A stretch of 64,000 nt of DNA from Alistipes sp. (GCA_023667265.1 JAMPAJ010000001.1:879864-943863); one strand, 5' to 3'; shown: positions 43,314 through 54,601, counted from the first letter of the stretch. Translations and numbers: made by a program. Notes: generated from the letters alone by a model not told the origin.

Positions 43314-44000
43314 ATGTCTACAATTTCAGTATTTGATATGGCTGGAAATCAGGTTTCCGAAACAGAGCTTAATGACGCTGTATTCGGAATTACTCCCAAC
43401 GAAGGCGTTATGCACGCTATGGTAGTAAACTACCTTGCAAATCAGAGACAGGGCACACAGTCCACTCTTACAAGAACAGAAGTAAGAGGAGGCGGAAGAA
43501 AGCCCTGGAGACAGAAAGGCACAGGCCACGCAAGACAGGGTTCGACACGCGCTCCTCAGTGGGTTCACGGCGGCGTCGCTCTCGGACCTAAGCCCAGAAG
43601 CTACAGATACACACTCAATGCGAAGGTAAGAAGACTCGCTATGAAGTCTGCTCTTTCCACAAAGGTTCTCGACAACAACATGATCGTTCTTGACGCTATC
43701 ACAGTTGACAGCTACAAGACAAAGACTATCGTTGAGATGCTCAAGGCTCTCGGCGTTGAGGGCAAGGCTCTCATCGTTACAGCAGGCGTTGACGAGAAGG
43801 TCGTTAAGAGTGCGGCGAATATCCCCGGCGTCAAGACCGCTTCCGTTATGACTCAGACAGTTGTTTCAACAGACGAGAACGGCAGCGAGGTAAAGACTGA
43901 CATCATCAACAGCACACTGAACGTATACGACATTCTTAACTATGACAAGCTTATCATCGTTAAGACAGCCGTAGGAAAGCTTGAGGAGGTGTACGCATAA
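43314..44000 (+). CDS. rplD: 50S ribosomal protein L4
   Basis: 228 aa. It lines the exit tunnel through its extended loop ([19 protein letters not shown]) and in many bacteria represses its own operon. The operon order and 17-bp spacing are canonical. The stop overlaps rplW by one base. Confidence 0.98.
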   Translation: MSTISVFDMAGNQVSETELNDAVFGITPNEGVMHAMVVNYLANQRQGTQSTLTRTEVRGGGRKPWRQKGTGHARQGSTRAPQWVHGGVALGPKPRSYRYTLNAKVRRLAMKSALSTKVLDNNMIVLDAITVDSYKTKTIVEMLKALGVEGKALIVTAGVDEKVVKSAANIPGVKTASVMTQTVVSTDENGSEVKTDIINSTLNVYDILNYDKLIIVKTAVGKLEEVYA

Positions 44001-44293
44001 TGAAAACTGCTCAGGATATTATTATCAAGCCCGTTATCACAGAGAAGTCCATGGACGGTCTCCAGATAGGAAAGTACACCTTTAAGGTCGCTAAGGACGC
44101 TACAAAGCCCGAGATCAAAAAGGCTGTTGAAAAGCTCTTCGGCGTTGAGGTAAGCAAAGTTGCCACAATGAACGTAAGAGGAAAGATGAAGCGCATGGGC
44201 AGATACGAAGGCATGACAGCTTCATGGAAGAAGGCCATCGTAACTCTTGCAGAGGGCTCAAAGCCCATCGAGTTCTTCGAGGGTATGTATTAA
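44000..44293 (+). CDS. rplW: 50S ribosomal protein L23
   Basis: 97 aa. L23 forms the docking site for SRP and trigger factor at the tunnel exit. [21 protein letters not shown] is the typical N-terminus. The ATG overlaps the rplD stop. Confidence 0.98.
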   Translation: MKTAQDIIIKPVITEKSMDGLQIGKYTFKVAKDATKPEIKKAVEKLFGVEVSKVATMNVRGKMKRMGRYEGMTASWKKAIVTLAEGSKPIEFFEGMY

Positions 44294-44360
44294 TCGTATA
44301 GATTAAGGTTATGGGAGTAATGCTCCCGCAAAAAACGCATTAAAACAAGGAGTGAAATAA

Positions 44361-45194
44361 ATGGCTATCAAAACCTACAAGCCTACGACGCCTTCAAGAC
44401 GTCAGATGACTGTAACAGACTACTCTGTTCTGTCGAAGGTTGAGCCGGAAAAGAGCCTTCTCGAGCCCCTTAAAAAGAAGTCGGGAAGAAACAGCTACGG
44501 CAGAATCACAGTTCGCCACAGAGGCGGCGGTAACAGAAGAAAGTACCGTATCATAGATTTCAAGCGCGATAAGGACAACATGATCGCAACAGTTCTTACG
44601 CTTGAGTACGATCCTAACAGATCCGCATTCATCGCACTTGTCCAGTACGAGGACGGCGAGAAGAGATATATCCTCGCTCCCAACGGACTTAAGGTCGGCG
44701 ACAAGGTAGAGTCCGGTTCAGAGGCTGATATCAAGCCCGGCAACGCTCTCAAGCTCGCAGACATCCCCGTTGGTACATTTATCCACGCTATCGAGCTTTA
44801 TCCCGGAAAGGGCGCTCAGCTCGTAAGAAGCGCAGGAAACCAGGCTCAGCTCATGGGTAAGGAAGAGAAATACGCTCTCGTAAGACTTCCTTCCGGCGAG
44901 ATGAGAAAGGTTCCGATCAACTGCAAGGCTGCTATCGGTCAGGTTTCCAACATCGACCACGAGAACGTAAACTACGGTAAGGCCGGTCGTGTAAGAAACA
45001 TGGGCTGGAGACCTACAGTACGCGGTTCTGTAATGAACCCCTGCGATCACCCCCACGGCGGTGGTGAAGGTAAGTCACCTGTCGGAAGACCCGGACCTGT
45101 TACCCCTTGGGGCAAGCCCGCTCTTGGCTACAAGACACGTAAGAAGCATCACAGAACAGACAAGTTCATCGTAAAGCGCCGCAACGGTAAATAA
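44361..45194 (+). CDS. rplB: 50S ribosomal protein L2
   Basis: 277 aa, required for subunit joining and peptidyl transfer. The [18 protein letters not shown] motif holds the conserved His. A 67-bp gap with a small hairpin precedes it; AAGGAGTG leads the ATG. Confidence 0.98.
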   Translation: MAIKTYKPTTPSRRQMTVTDYSVLSKVEPEKSLLEPLKKKSGRNSYGRITVRHRGGGNRRKYRIIDFKRDKDNMIATVLTLEYDPNRSAFIALVQYEDGEKRYILAPNGLKVGDKVESGSEADIKPGNALKLADIPVGTFIHAIELYPGKGAQLVRSAGNQAQLMGKEEKYALVRLPSGEMRKVPINCKAAIGQVSNIDHENVNYGKAGRVRNMGWRPTVRGSVMNPCDHPHGGGEGKSPVGRPGPVTPWGKPALGYKTRKKHHRTDKFIVKRRNGK

Positions 45195-45215
45195 TCGAAG
45201 GGAGGAACCAGAACC

Positions 45216-45500
45216 ATGAGTAGAAGTATTAAAAAGGGACCCTACGTCCAGGAGGTTCTCCTCAAGAGAGTTGTGGCTATGAACGAGGCAGGCGAGAAGA
45301 AGGTTCTCAAGACATGGAGCCGCTCTTCCACAATTTTCCCTGACTTCGTAGGTCACACATTTGCTGTACATGACGGACGCAAGCACGTTCCGGTATATGT
45401 AACTGAGGATATGGTAGGTCACAAGCTCGGCGAGTTTGCTCCTACAAGAACCTACAAGGGCCACGCAGGCTCTAAGACATCCAATAACGGTAAGAAATAA
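45216..45500 (+). CDS. rpsS: 30S ribosomal protein S19
   Basis: 94 aa 30S head protein contacting S13 and the A-site t[21 protein letters not shown] and [20 protein letters not shown] are present. GGGAGG upstream. Confidence 0.98.
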   Translation: MSRSIKKGPYVQEVLLKRVVAMNEAGEKKVLKTWSRSSTIFPDFVGHTFAVHDGRKHVPVYVTEDMVGHKLGEFAPTRTYKGHAGSKTSNNGKK

Positions 45501-45519
45501 GCGGAAGGAGGAGCTATAG

Positions 45520-45855
45520 ATGGAAGCGAGAGCTTATTTAAGAAATGCTCGTATATCACCCAGAAAGGTGCAGATCGTTCTCGATCTTATCAGAAACAAG
45601 CCACTGAACCTTGCTTTGGCTGCTTTGGATCTTACTCCTAAGGCTGCAAGTCCTATCGTTTCAAAGCTTGTAAAGTCCGCTCAGGCAAACGCTGTCAACA
45701 ATTTCAGCATGGACGGCGACAATCTTTATGTAGCAGAGTGCTTCGTAACACCCGGCCCTATCATGAAGAGAATCATGCCGAGAGCACAGGGCAGAGCATA
45801 TAGAATATTAAAGAGAACATCACACATCACAGTTGTTCTTAAAGAAAAAGAATAA
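45520..45855 (+). CDS. rplV: 50S ribosomal protein L22
   Basis: 111 aa tunnel protein with a long beta hairpin ([19 protein letters not shown] region reads [17 protein letters not shown]). N-terminal [25 protein letters not shown] precedes the ATG. Confidence 0.97.
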   Translation: MEARAYLRNARISPRKVQIVLDLIRNKPLNLALAALDLTPKAASPIVSKLVKSAQANAVNNFSMDGDNLYVAECFVTPGPIMKRIMPRAQGRAYRILKRTSHITVVLKEKE

Positions 45856-45874
45856 TCCCAAGGAGGTCTGATTA

Positions 45875-46663
45875 ATGGGACAGAAGGTTAATCCGCACGG
45901 ACTTCGTGTCGGCGTTATTAAAGATTGGGATTCACGCTGGTATGCAAACAAGGCAGACTTCGGCGATACGCTCGTTGAGGACTACAATGTTCGTAACTTC
46001 ATTAAGAAGAGCTTGTATGCAGCAGGTGTTCCCAGAATTGAGATCGAGCGTTTTGCCGATAAGGTAAGAATCAACATCCACTGCGCAAAGCCCGGTATTG
46101 TTATCGGCAGACAGGGCGCTGAGATCGAGAAGCTCAGAGCACAGCTCGAAAAGATGATGGGCAAGCAGGTTTATGTTAACATAAACGAGGTTAAGCAGCC
46201 CGATATGGATTCACAGCTCGTTGCAGAGAAGATCGCTCTCGACCTCGAGAACAGAGTTTCCTTCAGAAGAGCAATGAAGCAGTCCATCGGAAGAACAATG
46301 CGTCTTGGCGCAAAGGGAATCAAGGTAAAGGTTTCAGGCAGACTTGCCGGCGCTGAGATCGCAAGAAGCGAGAGCTACCACGAGGGTACAATTCCGCTTC
46401 AGACTATCCGTGCTGATATCGACTACGGTTTTGCCGAGGCTGATACAACATACGGAAAGCTTGGCGTAAAGGTTTGGATCTACAAGGGCGAGGTTCTCAA
46501 GGGCGACGCTGCTAAGGCTGCCGCTCAGAGAGAAAAGGTTGAGAGAAAGTCAAACCGCCGCGATGACAACAACAGACGCCGCCGTGACGACAGACGTGAC
46601 GGAAACAGAAGAGGCGGAAGAAATTTTAATCGCGACGCTAAAAGAGAAGGAGGTAACCAGTAA
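45875..46663 (+). CDS. rpsC: 30S ribosomal protein S3
   Basis: 262 aa. KH domain and the conserved [12 protein letters not shown] segment. The last 45 residues are a basic, Arg/Asp/Asn-rich tail ([12 protein letters not shown]) absent from E. coli S3 but common in clostridia. The stop overlaps rplP by one base. Confidence 0.97.
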   Translation: MGQKVNPHGLRVGVIKDWDSRWYANKADFGDTLVEDYNVRNFIKKSLYAAGVPRIEIERFADKVRINIHCAKPGIVIGRQGAEIEKLRAQLEKMMGKQVYVNINEVKQPDMDSQLVAEKIALDLENRVSFRRAMKQSIGRTMRLGAKGIKVKVSGRLAGAEIARSESYHEGTIPLQTIRADIDYGFAEADTTYGKLGVKVWIYKGEVLKGDAAKAAAQREKVERKSNRRDDNNRRRRDDRRDGNRRGGRNFNRDAKREGGNQ

Positions 46664-47085
46664 TGCTGCTTCCAAAGAGAGTAAAGTACCGCAGAGTCCA
46701 CAGAGGACGTCTGAAGGGTAAGGCATACAGAGGTAACAAGGTAACATACGGTGATTACGGTCTCCAGGCTCTTGAGCCTTCATGGATCACATCCAACCAG
46801 ATCGAGGCTGCCCGTATCGCTATGACTCGTTATATCAAGAGAGGCGGTCAGGTATGGATCAAGATCTTCCCCGACAAGCCTATCACAGAAAAGCCCGCTG
46901 AAACACGAATGGGTTCAGGTAAAGGTTCTCCCGAGTACTGGGTCGCAGTTGTAAAGCCCGGCAGAGTTCTCTTCGAGATCAAGGGAGTTGCAGAGGAAAC
47001 TGCACGTGAAGCTATGCGTCTCGCTATGCACAAGCTTCCTATCAAGTGCAAGTTCATAACCAAGGAAGAAGGAGGAGAGCAGTAA
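46663..47085 (+). CDS. rplP: 50S ribosomal protein L16
   Basis: 140 aa, binds near the A site and the 5S rRNA region. [19 protein letters not shown] is the signature. The stop overlaps the rpmC start by one base (TAATG). Confidence 0.98.
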   Translation: MLLPKRVKYRRVHRGRLKGKAYRGNKVTYGDYGLQALEPSWITSNQIEAARIAMTRYIKRGGQVWIKIFPDKPITEKPAETRMGSGKGSPEYWVAVVKPGRVLFEIKGVAEETAREAMRLAMHKLPIKCKFITKEEGGEQ

Positions 47086-47282
47086 TGAAGGCATCTGAGA
47101 TCAAAGGAATGTCAGTAAGCGAGATGAATGAGCAGCTTGTAAGCCTGAAGGAAGAGCTCTTCAACCTTCGTTTCCAGCTCGCTGTAAATCAGCTCGAGAA
47201 CACAGCCAGGATCAAGGCTGTAAAGAAGGATATTGCCCGCATTAAAACATCTCTGCGTGCAGCAGAGCTTGCTGAGCAGTAA
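47085..47282 (+). CDS. rpmC: 50S ribosomal protein L29
   Basis: 65 aa two-helix protein near the tunnel exit. [20 protein letters not shown] is typical. The ATG at 47085 follows AGGAGGAG and overlaps the rplP stop. Confidence 0.97.
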   Translation: MKASEIKGMSVSEMNEQLVSLKEELFNLRFQLAVNQLENTARIKAVKKDIARIKTSLRAAELAEQ

Positions 47283-47300
47283 GAAAGGGAGGATTTAGCT

Positions 47301-47561
47301 ATGTCTACTGAGAGAAACCTTAGAAAAACAAGAGTAGGTAAGGTTGTAAGCGATAAGATGGACAAGACCGTCGTAGTTGCTATCGTTGATAACGTTAAAC
47401 ACCCGCTTTATAAGAAGATCATCAAGAACACTGTTAAGTTCAAGGCTCACGACGAGAACAACGAGTGCAGAATTGGCGACAGAGTTGAGATCATGGAAAC
47501 ACGTCCCCTTTCCAAGGACAAGAGATGGCGTGTTGTAAGCATCATTGAGAAGGCTAAGTAA
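47301..47561 (+). CDS. rpsQ: 30S ribosomal protein S17
   Basis: 86 aa OB-fold protein binding 16S r[24 protein letters not shown] and [17 protein letters not shown] [11 protein letters not shown] are present. Confidence 0.97.
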   Translation: MSTERNLRKTRVGKVVSDKMDKTVVVAIVDNVKHPLYKKIIKNTVKFKAHDENNECRIGDRVEIMETRPLSKDKRWRVVSIIEKAK

Positions 47562-47599
47562 TTTTATATAAGCTTAATGCTTGAAAGGAGGAACTCGCT

Positions 47600-47968
47600 G
47601 TGATTCAGATGCAGACTTATCTTAAAGTCGCTGATAACACAGGAGCCAAGGAGCTTATGTGTATCAGAGTTCTGGGTGGTACACGCCGCAGATATGCAAA
47701 TATCGGCGACGTAGTGGTAGCTTCCGTTAAGAAAGCAACACCCGGAGGCGTTGTAAAGAAGGGCGACGTTGTTAAGGCAGTTATCGTTCGTTCAGCAAAG
47801 GGTCTCAGAAGAGAGGACGGAACATACATCCGCTTCGACGAGAACGCTGCTGTAATTATTAAGGAAGACAAGAACCCCAAGGGTACCCGTATTTTCGGAC
47901 CTGTTGCTAAGGAGCTCCGTGAGAAGGAGTATACAAAGATCCTCAGCCTTGCTCCCGAGGTTCTTTAA
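47600..47968 (+). CDS. rplN: 50S ribosomal protein L14
   Basis: 122 aa. GTG start (47600) after AAAGGAGG gives the family-standard [35 protein letters not shown] follows. It forms an intersubunit bridge and is a recycling factor site. Confidence 0.97.
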   Translation: MIQMQTYLKVADNTGAKELMCIRVLGGTRRRYANIGDVVVASVKKATPGGVVKKGDVVKAVIVRSAKGLRREDGTYIRFDENAAVIIKEDKNPKGTRIFGPVAKELREKEYTKILSLAPEVL

Positions 47969-47983
47969 TTGGAGGTGTCACAT

Positions 47984-48325
47984 ATGAGTAAAGTTCACGT
48001 AAAAACCGGTGACACCGTTATCCTGCTTACAGGTAAGTACGAGGATAAGTACGACAAGAACGGCGACAGAAAGACCGGTAAGGTTGCAGAGGTAAGCCCC
48101 AAGGAGGGCAAGGTCATCGTTGAAGGCATCAACGTGATCACAAAGCACGTAAAGCCCACAAGAATGGGTCAGCAGGGCGGCATCATCAAGACAGAGGCTC
48201 CCGTTTACGCGTCAAAGGTTCAGCTTGTCTGCCCTAAGTGCGGCAAGCCCACAAGAGTTGGCCACGTTTTTGAGGACGGCAAGAAGCTCCGTTCCTGCAA
48301 GAAGTGCGGCAAATCTTTTGAATAA
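47984..48325 (+). CDS. rplX: 50S ribosomal protein L24 with C-terminal zinc ribbon
   Basis: 113 aa. KOW motif near the N-terminus (KVHVKTGDTVILLTG), then a Gly/Lys core. The end carries two CxxC pairs (VCPKCGKPTR, CKKCGKSFE), a zinc ribbon present in the longer Firmicute form but missing from E. coli L24. The start at 47984 follows GGAGGTG. Confidence 0.95.
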   Translation: MSKVHVKTGDTVILLTGKYEDKYDKNGDRKTGKVAEVSPKEGKVIVEGINVITKHVKPTRMGQQGGIIKTEAPVYASKVQLVCPKCGKPTRVGHVFEDGKKLRSCKKCGKSFE

Positions 48326-48343
48326 TTAAAAGGAGAAACGACA

Positions 48344-48883
48344 ATGGCAAGATTAAAAGATTTTTATGTTAGCGACGTTGCTCCCGCAATGATGAAGAAG
48401 TTCGGCTATGAGAGCGTAATGCAGATCCCGAAGCTTGCAAAGGTTGTTATCAACGTCGGCGCAGGCGAGGCTAAGGATAACGCAAAGGTTATCGACGCTA
48501 TCATGACAGACATCGCTGCTATCACAGGTCAGAAGCCTATCGTGTGCAAGGCAAAGAAGTCGGTTGCTAACTTCAAGCTCCGTGAGGGTATGCCCAACGG
48601 TGTAAAGGTAACGCTCAGAGGCGAAAGAATGTATGAGTTTGTTGACAAGCTTTTCAACGTTGCGTTCCCCCGCGTACGTGACTTCAGAGGCATAAGCGCA
48701 AACTCCTTCGACGGAAGAGGAAACTACTCTACCGGTATCAAGGAGCAGCTTATTTTCCCTGAGATCGAGTATGACAAGATCGACAAGGTAAGAGGCATGG
48801 ACATCAACTTCATCACCACAGCCAATACCGACGAAGAGGGAAGAGAGCTTCTCACACTTCTCGGCGCACCGTTCATCAAGTAA
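48344..48883 (+). CDS. rplE: 50S ribosomal protein L5
   Basis: 179 aa 5S rRNA binder of the central protuberance. [10 protein letters not shown] and [19 protein letters not shown] are conserved. AAAGGAG precedes the ATG. Confidence 0.98.
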   Translation: MARLKDFYVSDVAPAMMKKFGYESVMQIPKLAKVVINVGAGEAKDNAKVIDAIMTDIAAITGQKPIVCKAKKSVANFKLREGMPNGVKVTLRGERMYEFVDKLFNVAFPRVRDFRGISANSFDGRGNYSTGIKEQLIFPEIEYDKIDKVRGMDINFITTANTDEEGRELLTLLGAPFIK

Positions 48884-48899
48884 TCAGGGAGGAAGAAAA

Positions 48900-49085
48900 A
48901 TGGCTAAGAAGGCAATGATCAATAAGCAGCAGAGAACTCCCAAGTATTCAACAAGAGCATACAACAGATGCAAGATCTGCGGCAGACCGCACGCATATCT
49001 GAGAAAGTTCGGCATCTGCCGTATCTGCTTCAGAGAGCTTGCTCACGACGGACAGATCCCCGGCGTTAAGAAGGCAAGCTGGTAA
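48900..49085 (+). CDS. rpsZ: 30S ribosomal protein S14, zinc-binding type
   Basis: 61 aa. [20 protein letters not shown] holds the two CxxC pairs that bind zinc (C+ form), unlike the 100-aa zinc-free form. Confidence 0.97.
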   Translation: MAKKAMINKQQRTPKYSTRAYNRCKICGRPHAYLRKFGICRICFRELAHDGQIPGVKKASW

Positions 49086-49108
49086 AATACGAAAAGGAGG
49101 TCATCTGA

Positions 49109-49507
49109 ATGCAAATCACAGATACAATCGCTGATCTTTTAACAAGAATCCGCAATGCGAATACTGCAAAGCACGCCACAGTTGACGTTCCCGCTTCAAA
49201 TGTAAAGAAGGCCATCACACAGATCCTCGTAGACGAGGGCTATGTAAAGGGCTTCCAGGTAATTGAGGACGGAAAGCAGGGTGTTATTAGAATCACGCTT
49301 AAATACGGTGACAACAGATCACCCGTAATCACGGGACTCAGAAGAGTTTCAAAGCCCGGTCTGCGTATCTACTCAAGCTGCGCAGATATGCCCAAGGTAA
49401 GAAAGGGTCTGGGTATCGCAATCGTTTCCACATCAAAGGGTATCGTTACCGACAAGAAGGCTCGCGAGCTGAATGTCGGCGGCGAGGTACTCGCATACAT
49501 CTGGTAA
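49109..49507 (+). CDS. rpsH: 30S ribosomal protein S8
   Basis: 132 aa 16S rRNA central-domain binder and often the translational repressor of the spc genes. [19 protein letters not shown] is typical. AAAGGAGG upstream. Confidence 0.98.
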   Translation: MQITDTIADLLTRIRNANTAKHATVDVPASNVKKAITQILVDEGYVKGFQVIEDGKQGVIRITLKYGDNRSPVITGLRRVSKPGLRIYSSCADMPKVRKGLGIAIVSTSKGIVTDKKARELNVGGEVLAYIW

Positions 49508-49519
49508 GGAGGAGCAATT

Positions 49520-50065
49520 ATGTCAAGAATCGGCAGAATGCCCATTACAGTTCCTGCAGGTGTAGAGGTTAAGAACGACAATAACTGCATCACAGTAAAG
49601 GGACCCAAGGGCGAACTTACAAAGAGCTTCAGCACAGAGCTGGGCATCGAGATCGCAGAGGGCGTTATCACAGTAACACGTCCCAGCGACGACAAGAAGC
49701 ACCGTTCACTTCACGGTCTTACAAGAACTCTCATCGCAAACATGGTTGAGGGTGTAACAAACGGATATTCAAAGACTCTCGAGATCGAGGGTGTAGGTTA
49801 TCGTGCCGCTAAGACAGGAAATCAGGTTAAGCTGAACCTCGGTTTCTCACACGACGTTATCATCGCTGAGACAGATACTATCAAGCTTGATGTACCCGCT
49901 CCCAACAGGATCGTCGTAAGCGGTATCGACAAGCAGGCTGTAGGTCAGTTTGCAGCTGAGATCCGCGAAAAGCGTCCTCCCGAGCCGTACAAGGGCAAGG
50001 GAATCAGATATGCCGGCGAACGTATCATCCGCAAGGAAGGTAAGGCCGGTAAGGGCAAGAAGTAA
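49520..50065 (+). CDS. rplF: 50S ribosomal protein L6
   Basis: 181 aa, at the base of the L7/L12 stalk near the factor-binding site. KRPPEPYKGKGIRYAGE is the C-terminal signature. Confidence 0.98.
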   Translation: MSRIGRMPITVPAGVEVKNDNNCITVKGPKGELTKSFSTELGIEIAEGVITVTRPSDDKKHRSLHGLTRTLIANMVEGVTNGYSKTLEIEGVGYRAAKTGNQVKLNLGFSHDVIIAETDTIKLDVPAPNRIVVSGIDKQAVGQFAAEIREKRPPEPYKGKGIRYAGERIIRKEGKAGKGKK

Positions 50066-50084
50066 TTAAAAGGAGCAAATTGCT

Positions 50085-50444
50085 ATGATAAAGAAATTTG
50101 ACAGCAATAAGGCAAGATTAAAGAGACACAAGAGAGTCCGCAGCAAGATCTCCGGTACTCCTGAGTGCCCCCGTCTCAATGTTTTCCGTTCATCTAAGCA
50201 CATTTATGCTCAGATCATCGACGACGTAAACGGAGTTACTCTTGCTTCCGCATCCAGCATGGATAAGGGCTTTGAAGGCAGCGGCGGCAATGTAGAAGGC
50301 GCTCGCAAGGTTGGCGAGATGATCGCAAAGAACGCTGCTGCAAAGGGTATCACCGAGGTCGTATTCGACAGAGGCGGCTACCTCTACCACGGAAGAGTCA
50401 AGGAGCTCGCCGAGGGTGCCCGTGAAAACGGATTACAGTTCTAA
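50085..50444 (+). CDS. rplR: 50S ribosomal protein L18
   Basis: 119 aa 5S rRNA protein. [21 protein letters not shown] and [16 protein letters not shown] are conserved. Confidence 0.98.
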   Translation: MIKKFDSNKARLKRHKRVRSKISGTPECPRLNVFRSSKHIYAQIIDDVNGVTLASASSMDKGFEGSGGNVEGARKVGEMIAKNAAAKGITEVVFDRGGYLYHGRVKELAEGARENGLQF

Positions 50445-50459
50445 GAGGGAGGTAAAACA

Positions 50460-50960
50460 ATGGCTAATATTGAAACACAGGCTCCTGAGCTTCAGGAAAA
50501 GGTTGTTGCTATCAACAGAGTTTCCAAGACAGTTAAGGGCGGACGTATCATGAAGTTCTCGGCTCTCGTAGTTGTTGGTGACGGCAACGGAACTGTAGGC
50601 TTCGGTCTCGGCAAGTCCGGAGAAGTTCCGGACGCTATCCGCAAGGGTATCGAGGACGCTAAGAAGAATCTCTGCAAGATCTCACTCAAGGGAACAACAA
50701 TTCCTCACGAAATCGTTGGCGCATTCGGCGCAGGCAGAGTTCTCATGAAGCCCGCTGCACCTGGTACCGGTGTTATCGCCGGCGGTCCTGTTCGTGCGGT
50801 GATCGAAGTAGCAGGCATCAAGGACATCAGAACAAAGTCTCTTCGTTCCAACAACCCCTGCAACGTAGTAAGAGCTACGATCAACGGTCTGAAGGCTTGC
50901 GTATCCGCTAAGGACGTAGCTGCCAAGAGAGGCAAGACTGTTAAGGAAATTTTAGGTTAA
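50460..50960 (+). CDS. rpsE: 30S ribosomal protein S5
   Basis: 166 aa decoding-site protein. [18 protein letters not shown] and [16 protein letters not shown] are the two signature regions. GGGAGG upstream. Confidence 0.98.
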   Translation: MANIETQAPELQEKVVAINRVSKTVKGGRIMKFSALVVVGDGNGTVGFGLGKSGEVPDAIRKGIEDAKKNLCKISLKGTTIPHEIVGAFGAGRVLMKPAAPGTGVIAGGPVRAVIEVAGIKDIRTKSLRSNNPCNVVRATINGLKACVSAKDVAAKRGKTVKEILG

Positions 50961-50973
50961 GGAGGACTTGACA

Positions 50974-51150
50974 ATGGCTAAGAACATTAAGCTCGTTAAG
51001 AGCCTCATCGGCTGTAAGAAGGATCAGATCGCTACAGCTCAGGCACTGGGTCTGAAGAAGGTCGGCGACGTAACAGCTCAGCCCGACAACGCTGCAACCC
51101 AGGGCAAGATCAAGAAAATTTCACACCTCATCGAGGTTACAGAAGCGTAA
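50974..51150 (+). CDS. rpmD: 50S ribosomal protein L30
   Basis: 58 aa. [22 protein letters not shown] and KKVGDVTA fit the small L30 fold. Start at 50974 after AGGAGGA. Confidence 0.96.
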   Translation: MAKNIKLVKSLIGCKKDQIATAQALGLKKVGDVTAQPDNAATQGKIKKISHLIEVTEA

Positions 51151-51167
51151 GCAAGGAGGTGCAAACC

Positions 51168-51608
51168 ATGAAAATACACGAATTAACACCCGCAGCTGAT
51201 TCCAACAAGGCTGTAAAGCGTGTGGGAAGAGGTCACGGTTCCGGAAACGGAAAGACAGCAGGCAAGGGCCATAAGGGTCAGAATGCTCGTTCCGGCGGCG
51301 GTGTAAGAATCGGATTTGAGGGCGGTCAGATGCCTCTGGCAAGACGTATCCCTAAGAGAGGATTCAACAACATCTTCGCAACAAAGTATGCTATCGTAAA
51401 TGTCGGAGACCTGAACAATCTGGAGAACGGCACTGTAGTTGATACAGCTCTTCTCAAGGCTCTCGGACTCATCAAGAAGGAGTACGACGGAGTTAAGGTT
51501 CTCGGCAACGGCGAGCTTACAGTTTCGCTCACCGTTAAAGCTGCAAAGTTCTCTCAGAGTGCTGTGGAGAAGATAGAAAAGGCAGGCGGAAAGACAGAGG
51601 TGATGTAA
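51168..51608 (+). CDS. rplO: 50S ribosomal protein L15
   Basis: 146 aa. [19 protein letters not shown] is the Gly-rich N-terminal signature. Start at 51168 after AAGGAGG. secY begins one base after the stop. Confidence 0.97.
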   Translation: MKIHELTPAADSNKAVKRVGRGHGSGNGKTAGKGHKGQNARSGGGVRIGFEGGQMPLARRIPKRGFNNIFATKYAIVNVGDLNNLENGTVVDTALLKALGLIKKEYDGVKVLGNGELTVSLTVKAAKFSQSAVEKIEKAGGKTEVM

Positions 51609-51609
51609 T

Positions 51610-52935
51610 GTGTTTCAGACACTGAAACGTGCTTGGAGCGTTCCCGAGATCCGGAAAAAGCTTCTTTACACATTACTCATGGTCGTCATTTTCAGACTGG
51701 GAAGCGCTATCGCCGTTCCTTTCCTCGATACATCAGTCGTAAAGGCTTGGATGGACGATAAGGCACAGGGCGGTAACTTCCTGGAATACCTGAATACAAT
51801 TACCGGTGGTGCGCTTTCAAACGCAACAATATTCTCACTTTCAATTACTCCTTACATCAACGCGTCGATCATCATGCAGCTGCTGACATATGCTCTGCCG
51901 CCGCTGGAAAGATTGCAGAATGAAGGATTAGAGGGCAGAAAGAAGATCAATAAGATCACATCTGTAGTAGCTTTCGGACTTTCCATTTTTATGGGATTTG
52001 CATATTATCTGACCCTCAAGAGAATGTCGACTGATACAGGCGGAACAGCTGTCAAGTATACGACCGGCTGGGAAGGCTGGTTTACCGGAATTATCATTGT
52101 TGCCTGCTTTGTAGCCGGTTCGTGCTTCGTTGTATGGATGGGCAACAGGATCAGCGATAAGGGTATCGGCAACGGCGTTTCAATGCTCCTTTTTGCCGGT
52201 ATCGCAGCAAGATTCCCCGTAGACCTTGGCAGACTCATCGGCTATACAATGGATGAGCCGTCCAAGTATCTCTTCGTAACTATCGGTTACTTCGTATTCA
52301 TTATTCTGGAATTTGCGTTTATCGTATTCATGAACGAGTCCGAGAGACGTATTCCTATCCAGTATGCCAAGAGAGTCGTAGGAAGAAAGCAGTACGGCGG
52401 ACAGAAAACTCATATCCCGATAAAGGTAATGATGAGCGGCGTTATGCCTATCATCTTCGCAATGAGCTTTATGTCGCTGCCCCAGACACTGGCCCTTATC
52501 CCTTCTCTTCGTGAGAAGACATCGGGCTTCTGGCCGCATTTCTTCAACTTCTTCAGCAACACAAGCTGGACATACGCTCTGCTCTACTTCATACTCATAA
52601 TCGCGTTCAACTATTTCTACGTATCAATTCAGTATAATCCCGTAGAGATCGCAAATAATCTTCGTCAGTCCAACGGCGGTATCCCCGGAATCAGACCCGG
52701 AAAGCCCACATCGGACTACATCCAGAGAGTTCTTTCGAAGATCGCTCTCGTTGGAGCTATCTTCCTGGGCATTATCGCAGTTATCCCGATATTCTTCAGT
52801 ATGGCTGATGAGAAGCTTGCGCACCTCTCCATGGGCGGTACTACGATACTCATCGCAGTAAGCGTTGCACTTGAAACAACACGTACACTTGAATCTCAGC
52901 TTATGATGAGACACCACAAGGGCTTCCTGTCATAA
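51610..52935 (+). CDS. secY: Preprotein translocase subunit SecY
   Basis: 441 aa, about ten spans, the channel of the Sec translocon. FRLGSAIAVPFLDTS early, ATIFSLSITPYINASIIMQL in span 2, and RRIPIQYAKRVVGR are conserved. GTG start (51610); an ATG at 51608 is out of frame. Translational coupling with rplO likely. Confidence 0.97.
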   Translation: MFQTLKRAWSVPEIRKKLLYTLLMVVIFRLGSAIAVPFLDTSVVKAWMDDKAQGGNFLEYLNTITGGALSNATIFSLSITPYINASIIMQLLTYALPPLERLQNEGLEGRKKINKITSVVAFGLSIFMGFAYYLTLKRMSTDTGGTAVKYTTGWEGWFTGIIIVACFVAGSCFVVWMGNRISDKGIGNGVSMLLFAGIAARFPVDLGRLIGYTMDEPSKYLFVTIGYFVFIILEFAFIVFMNESERRIPIQYAKRVVGRKQYGGQKTHIPIKVMMSGVMPIIFAMSFMSLPQTLALIPSLREKTSGFWPHFFNFFSNTSWTYALLYFILIIAFNYFYVSIQYNPVEIANNLRQSNGGIPGIRPGKPTSDYIQRVLSKIALVGAIFLGIIAVIPIFFSMADEKLAHLSMGGTTILIAVSVALETTRTLESQLMMRHHKGFLS

Positions 52936-52954
52936 GTTCAAAGGAGGATATAAC

Positions 52955-53590
52955 ATGAATCTTATCTTTTTAGGCGCTCCCGGCGCAGGTAAGGGTACAC
53001 AGGCTGAGGTAGTTTCCGAGGCTCTGAATATTCCCCAGATCTCAACAGGCAACATTCTCCGTGAGGCTGCTAAGAACGGCACTGAGTACGGTATTAAGGC
53101 AAAGGCTGCAATGGATGCGGGCGCGCTTGTTTCCGATGACATCGTTATCGGTATCCTCAAAGAGAGGATCGCCGAGGACGACTGCAAGGAAGGCTTCATT
53201 CTGGACGGCTTCCCGAGAACTGTTCCTCAGGCTGAGGCTCTCGACGCAATGGGAATCAAGATCGACAAGGTCGTTGAGATAAATGTTGCTGATGAGACCA
53301 TCAAGCAGAGAGTATCAGGCAGACGTGTCTGCCAGGGCTGCGGCGCTTCTTATCACATTCAGTATAAGCCTTCAAAGGTCGAGGGCGTCTGCGACAAGTG
53401 CGGCGACGCAACTGTTATACGCAAGGACGACCAGCCGGAGGTTGTACTGGACAGACTGGCAACATACCACGAAAAGACAGCTCCTCTCAAGGACTACTAC
53501 GCTGCACAGGGCAAGCTTGTGACAGTAGAGGGTCAGGAAGAGGTCGCTGATACCTCAAAGCTTACTCTTGCAGCAGTAGGAGTTAAGTAA
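52955..53590 (+). CDS. adk: Adenylate kinase
   Basis: 211 aa, long form. P-loop GAPGAGKGTQ, NMP-binding STGNILRE, and a zinc-type LID with four Cys (CQGCG...CDKCG). It interconverts AMP, ATP and ADP. The stop overlaps the map start by one base (TAATG). Confidence 0.97.
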   Translation: MNLIFLGAPGAGKGTQAEVVSEALNIPQISTGNILREAAKNGTEYGIKAKAAMDAGALVSDDIVIGILKERIAEDDCKEGFILDGFPRTVPQAEALDAMGIKIDKVVEINVADETIKQRVSGRRVCQGCGASYHIQYKPSKVEGVCDKCGDATVIRKDDQPEVVLDRLATYHEKTAPLKDYYAAQGKLVTVEGQEEVADTSKLTLAAVGVK

Positions 53591-54342
53591 TGAGCATAAC
53601 CATAAAATCACAGTCCGAGTTAGCCATAATGCGTGAAGCAGGCAGAATCACCTGCGGCGCAATATGGTATGCGGGCGAAAGATTAAAGGCAGGAATGTCA
53701 ACTCTCGACGTTGACAAGCTGGTAGGCGATTATTTCAAGAGCCACGGCTGCAGGTCCTGCTTCAAGGGGCTTTACGGATTTCCGGCGAATGCGTGCATCT
53801 CGGTCAACGAAGAGGTCATTCACGGAATCCCGAAGGCTAACCGCAGGCTTAAAGAAGGAGACATAGTGAGCATCGACACAGGAGCTGCGTACAAGGGCTT
53901 CAATGGCGACAGCTGCTGGACCTTCCCTGTTGGTAAGATTTCTGATGAAGCCAAGGCATTGCTTGAGGTTACAGAGAAAAGCCTTTACGAGGGCATCGCT
54001 CAGGCAAAAACCGGGGCAAGGATCGGAGATATTTCTCATGCTGTTGAAGAGTACTGCGCTTCACGGGGCTACGGAATCGTAAGAAATTACTGCGGCCACG
54101 GTATCGGCAGAGAGGTTCACGAATCGCCGGAGATACCGAACTGGGGACGTGCAGGTCACGGTCCGAGACTGGTGTCCGGTATGACAATCTGCATCGAGCC
54201 TATGATAAACCAGAAGGGCGACGATGTTAAAACTCTCAAGGACGGCTGGACCGTGGTAACCAAAAATGGTTCGCTGTCAGCTCATTTCGAGCATATGATC
54301 GCAATAACTCCTGATGGTCCCGTAATATTGACCTGTCCCTGA
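53590..54342 (+). CDS. map: Methionine aminopeptidase, type I
   Basis: 250 aa. Metal ligands are Asp in SIDTGAAYKG and NGDSCW, His in CGHGIGREVHE, and Glu in CIEPM and FEHMIAI. It removes the initiator Met. Coupled to adk. Confidence 0.97.
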   Translation: MSITIKSQSELAIMREAGRITCGAIWYAGERLKAGMSTLDVDKLVGDYFKSHGCRSCFKGLYGFPANACISVNEEVIHGIPKANRRLKEGDIVSIDTGAAYKGFNGDSCWTFPVGKISDEAKALLEVTEKSLYEGIAQAKTGARIGDISHAVEEYCASRGYGIVRNYCGHGIGREVHESPEIPNWGRAGHGPRLVSGMTICIEPMINQKGDDVKTLKDGWTVVTKNGSLSAHFEHMIAITPDGPVILTCP

Positions 54343-54358
54343 CGAATGGGGGATTATT

Positions 54359-54601
54359 GTGAAGCTTAAAGTAGGCTCGGTTGTAAGAGCAACAGCCGGA
54401 AGAGACGGCGGCGCACTTTTTGTTGTGACCGATATCGACGGCAGCTTCTGTACCATAGCCGACGGCAAGAGCAGAAAGCTCGCAAGCCCGAAGCGAAAGA
54501 ACAGAAGGCATATCGCTCTTACGAGCAGTGTGATTAATATTGAAGAAATAACTGATAAAAGGCTGAGAGTTCTCCTTCGGGAGCTCGATAAGGCTGAGTA
54601 A
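54359..54601 (+). CDS. KOW-domain RNA-binding protein
   Basis: 80 aa. GTG start 54359 after a G-rich site (GGGGGA). [20 protein letters not shown] is a KOW-like motif, and [15 protein letters not shown] resembles L14e/L6e-type proteins. Clostridia carry this gene between map and infA; a ribosome-associated role is inferred. Confidence 0.88.
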   Translation: MKLKVGSVVRATAGRDGGALFVVTDIDGSFCTIADGKSRKLASPKRKNRRHIALTSSVINIEEITDKRLRVLLRELDKAE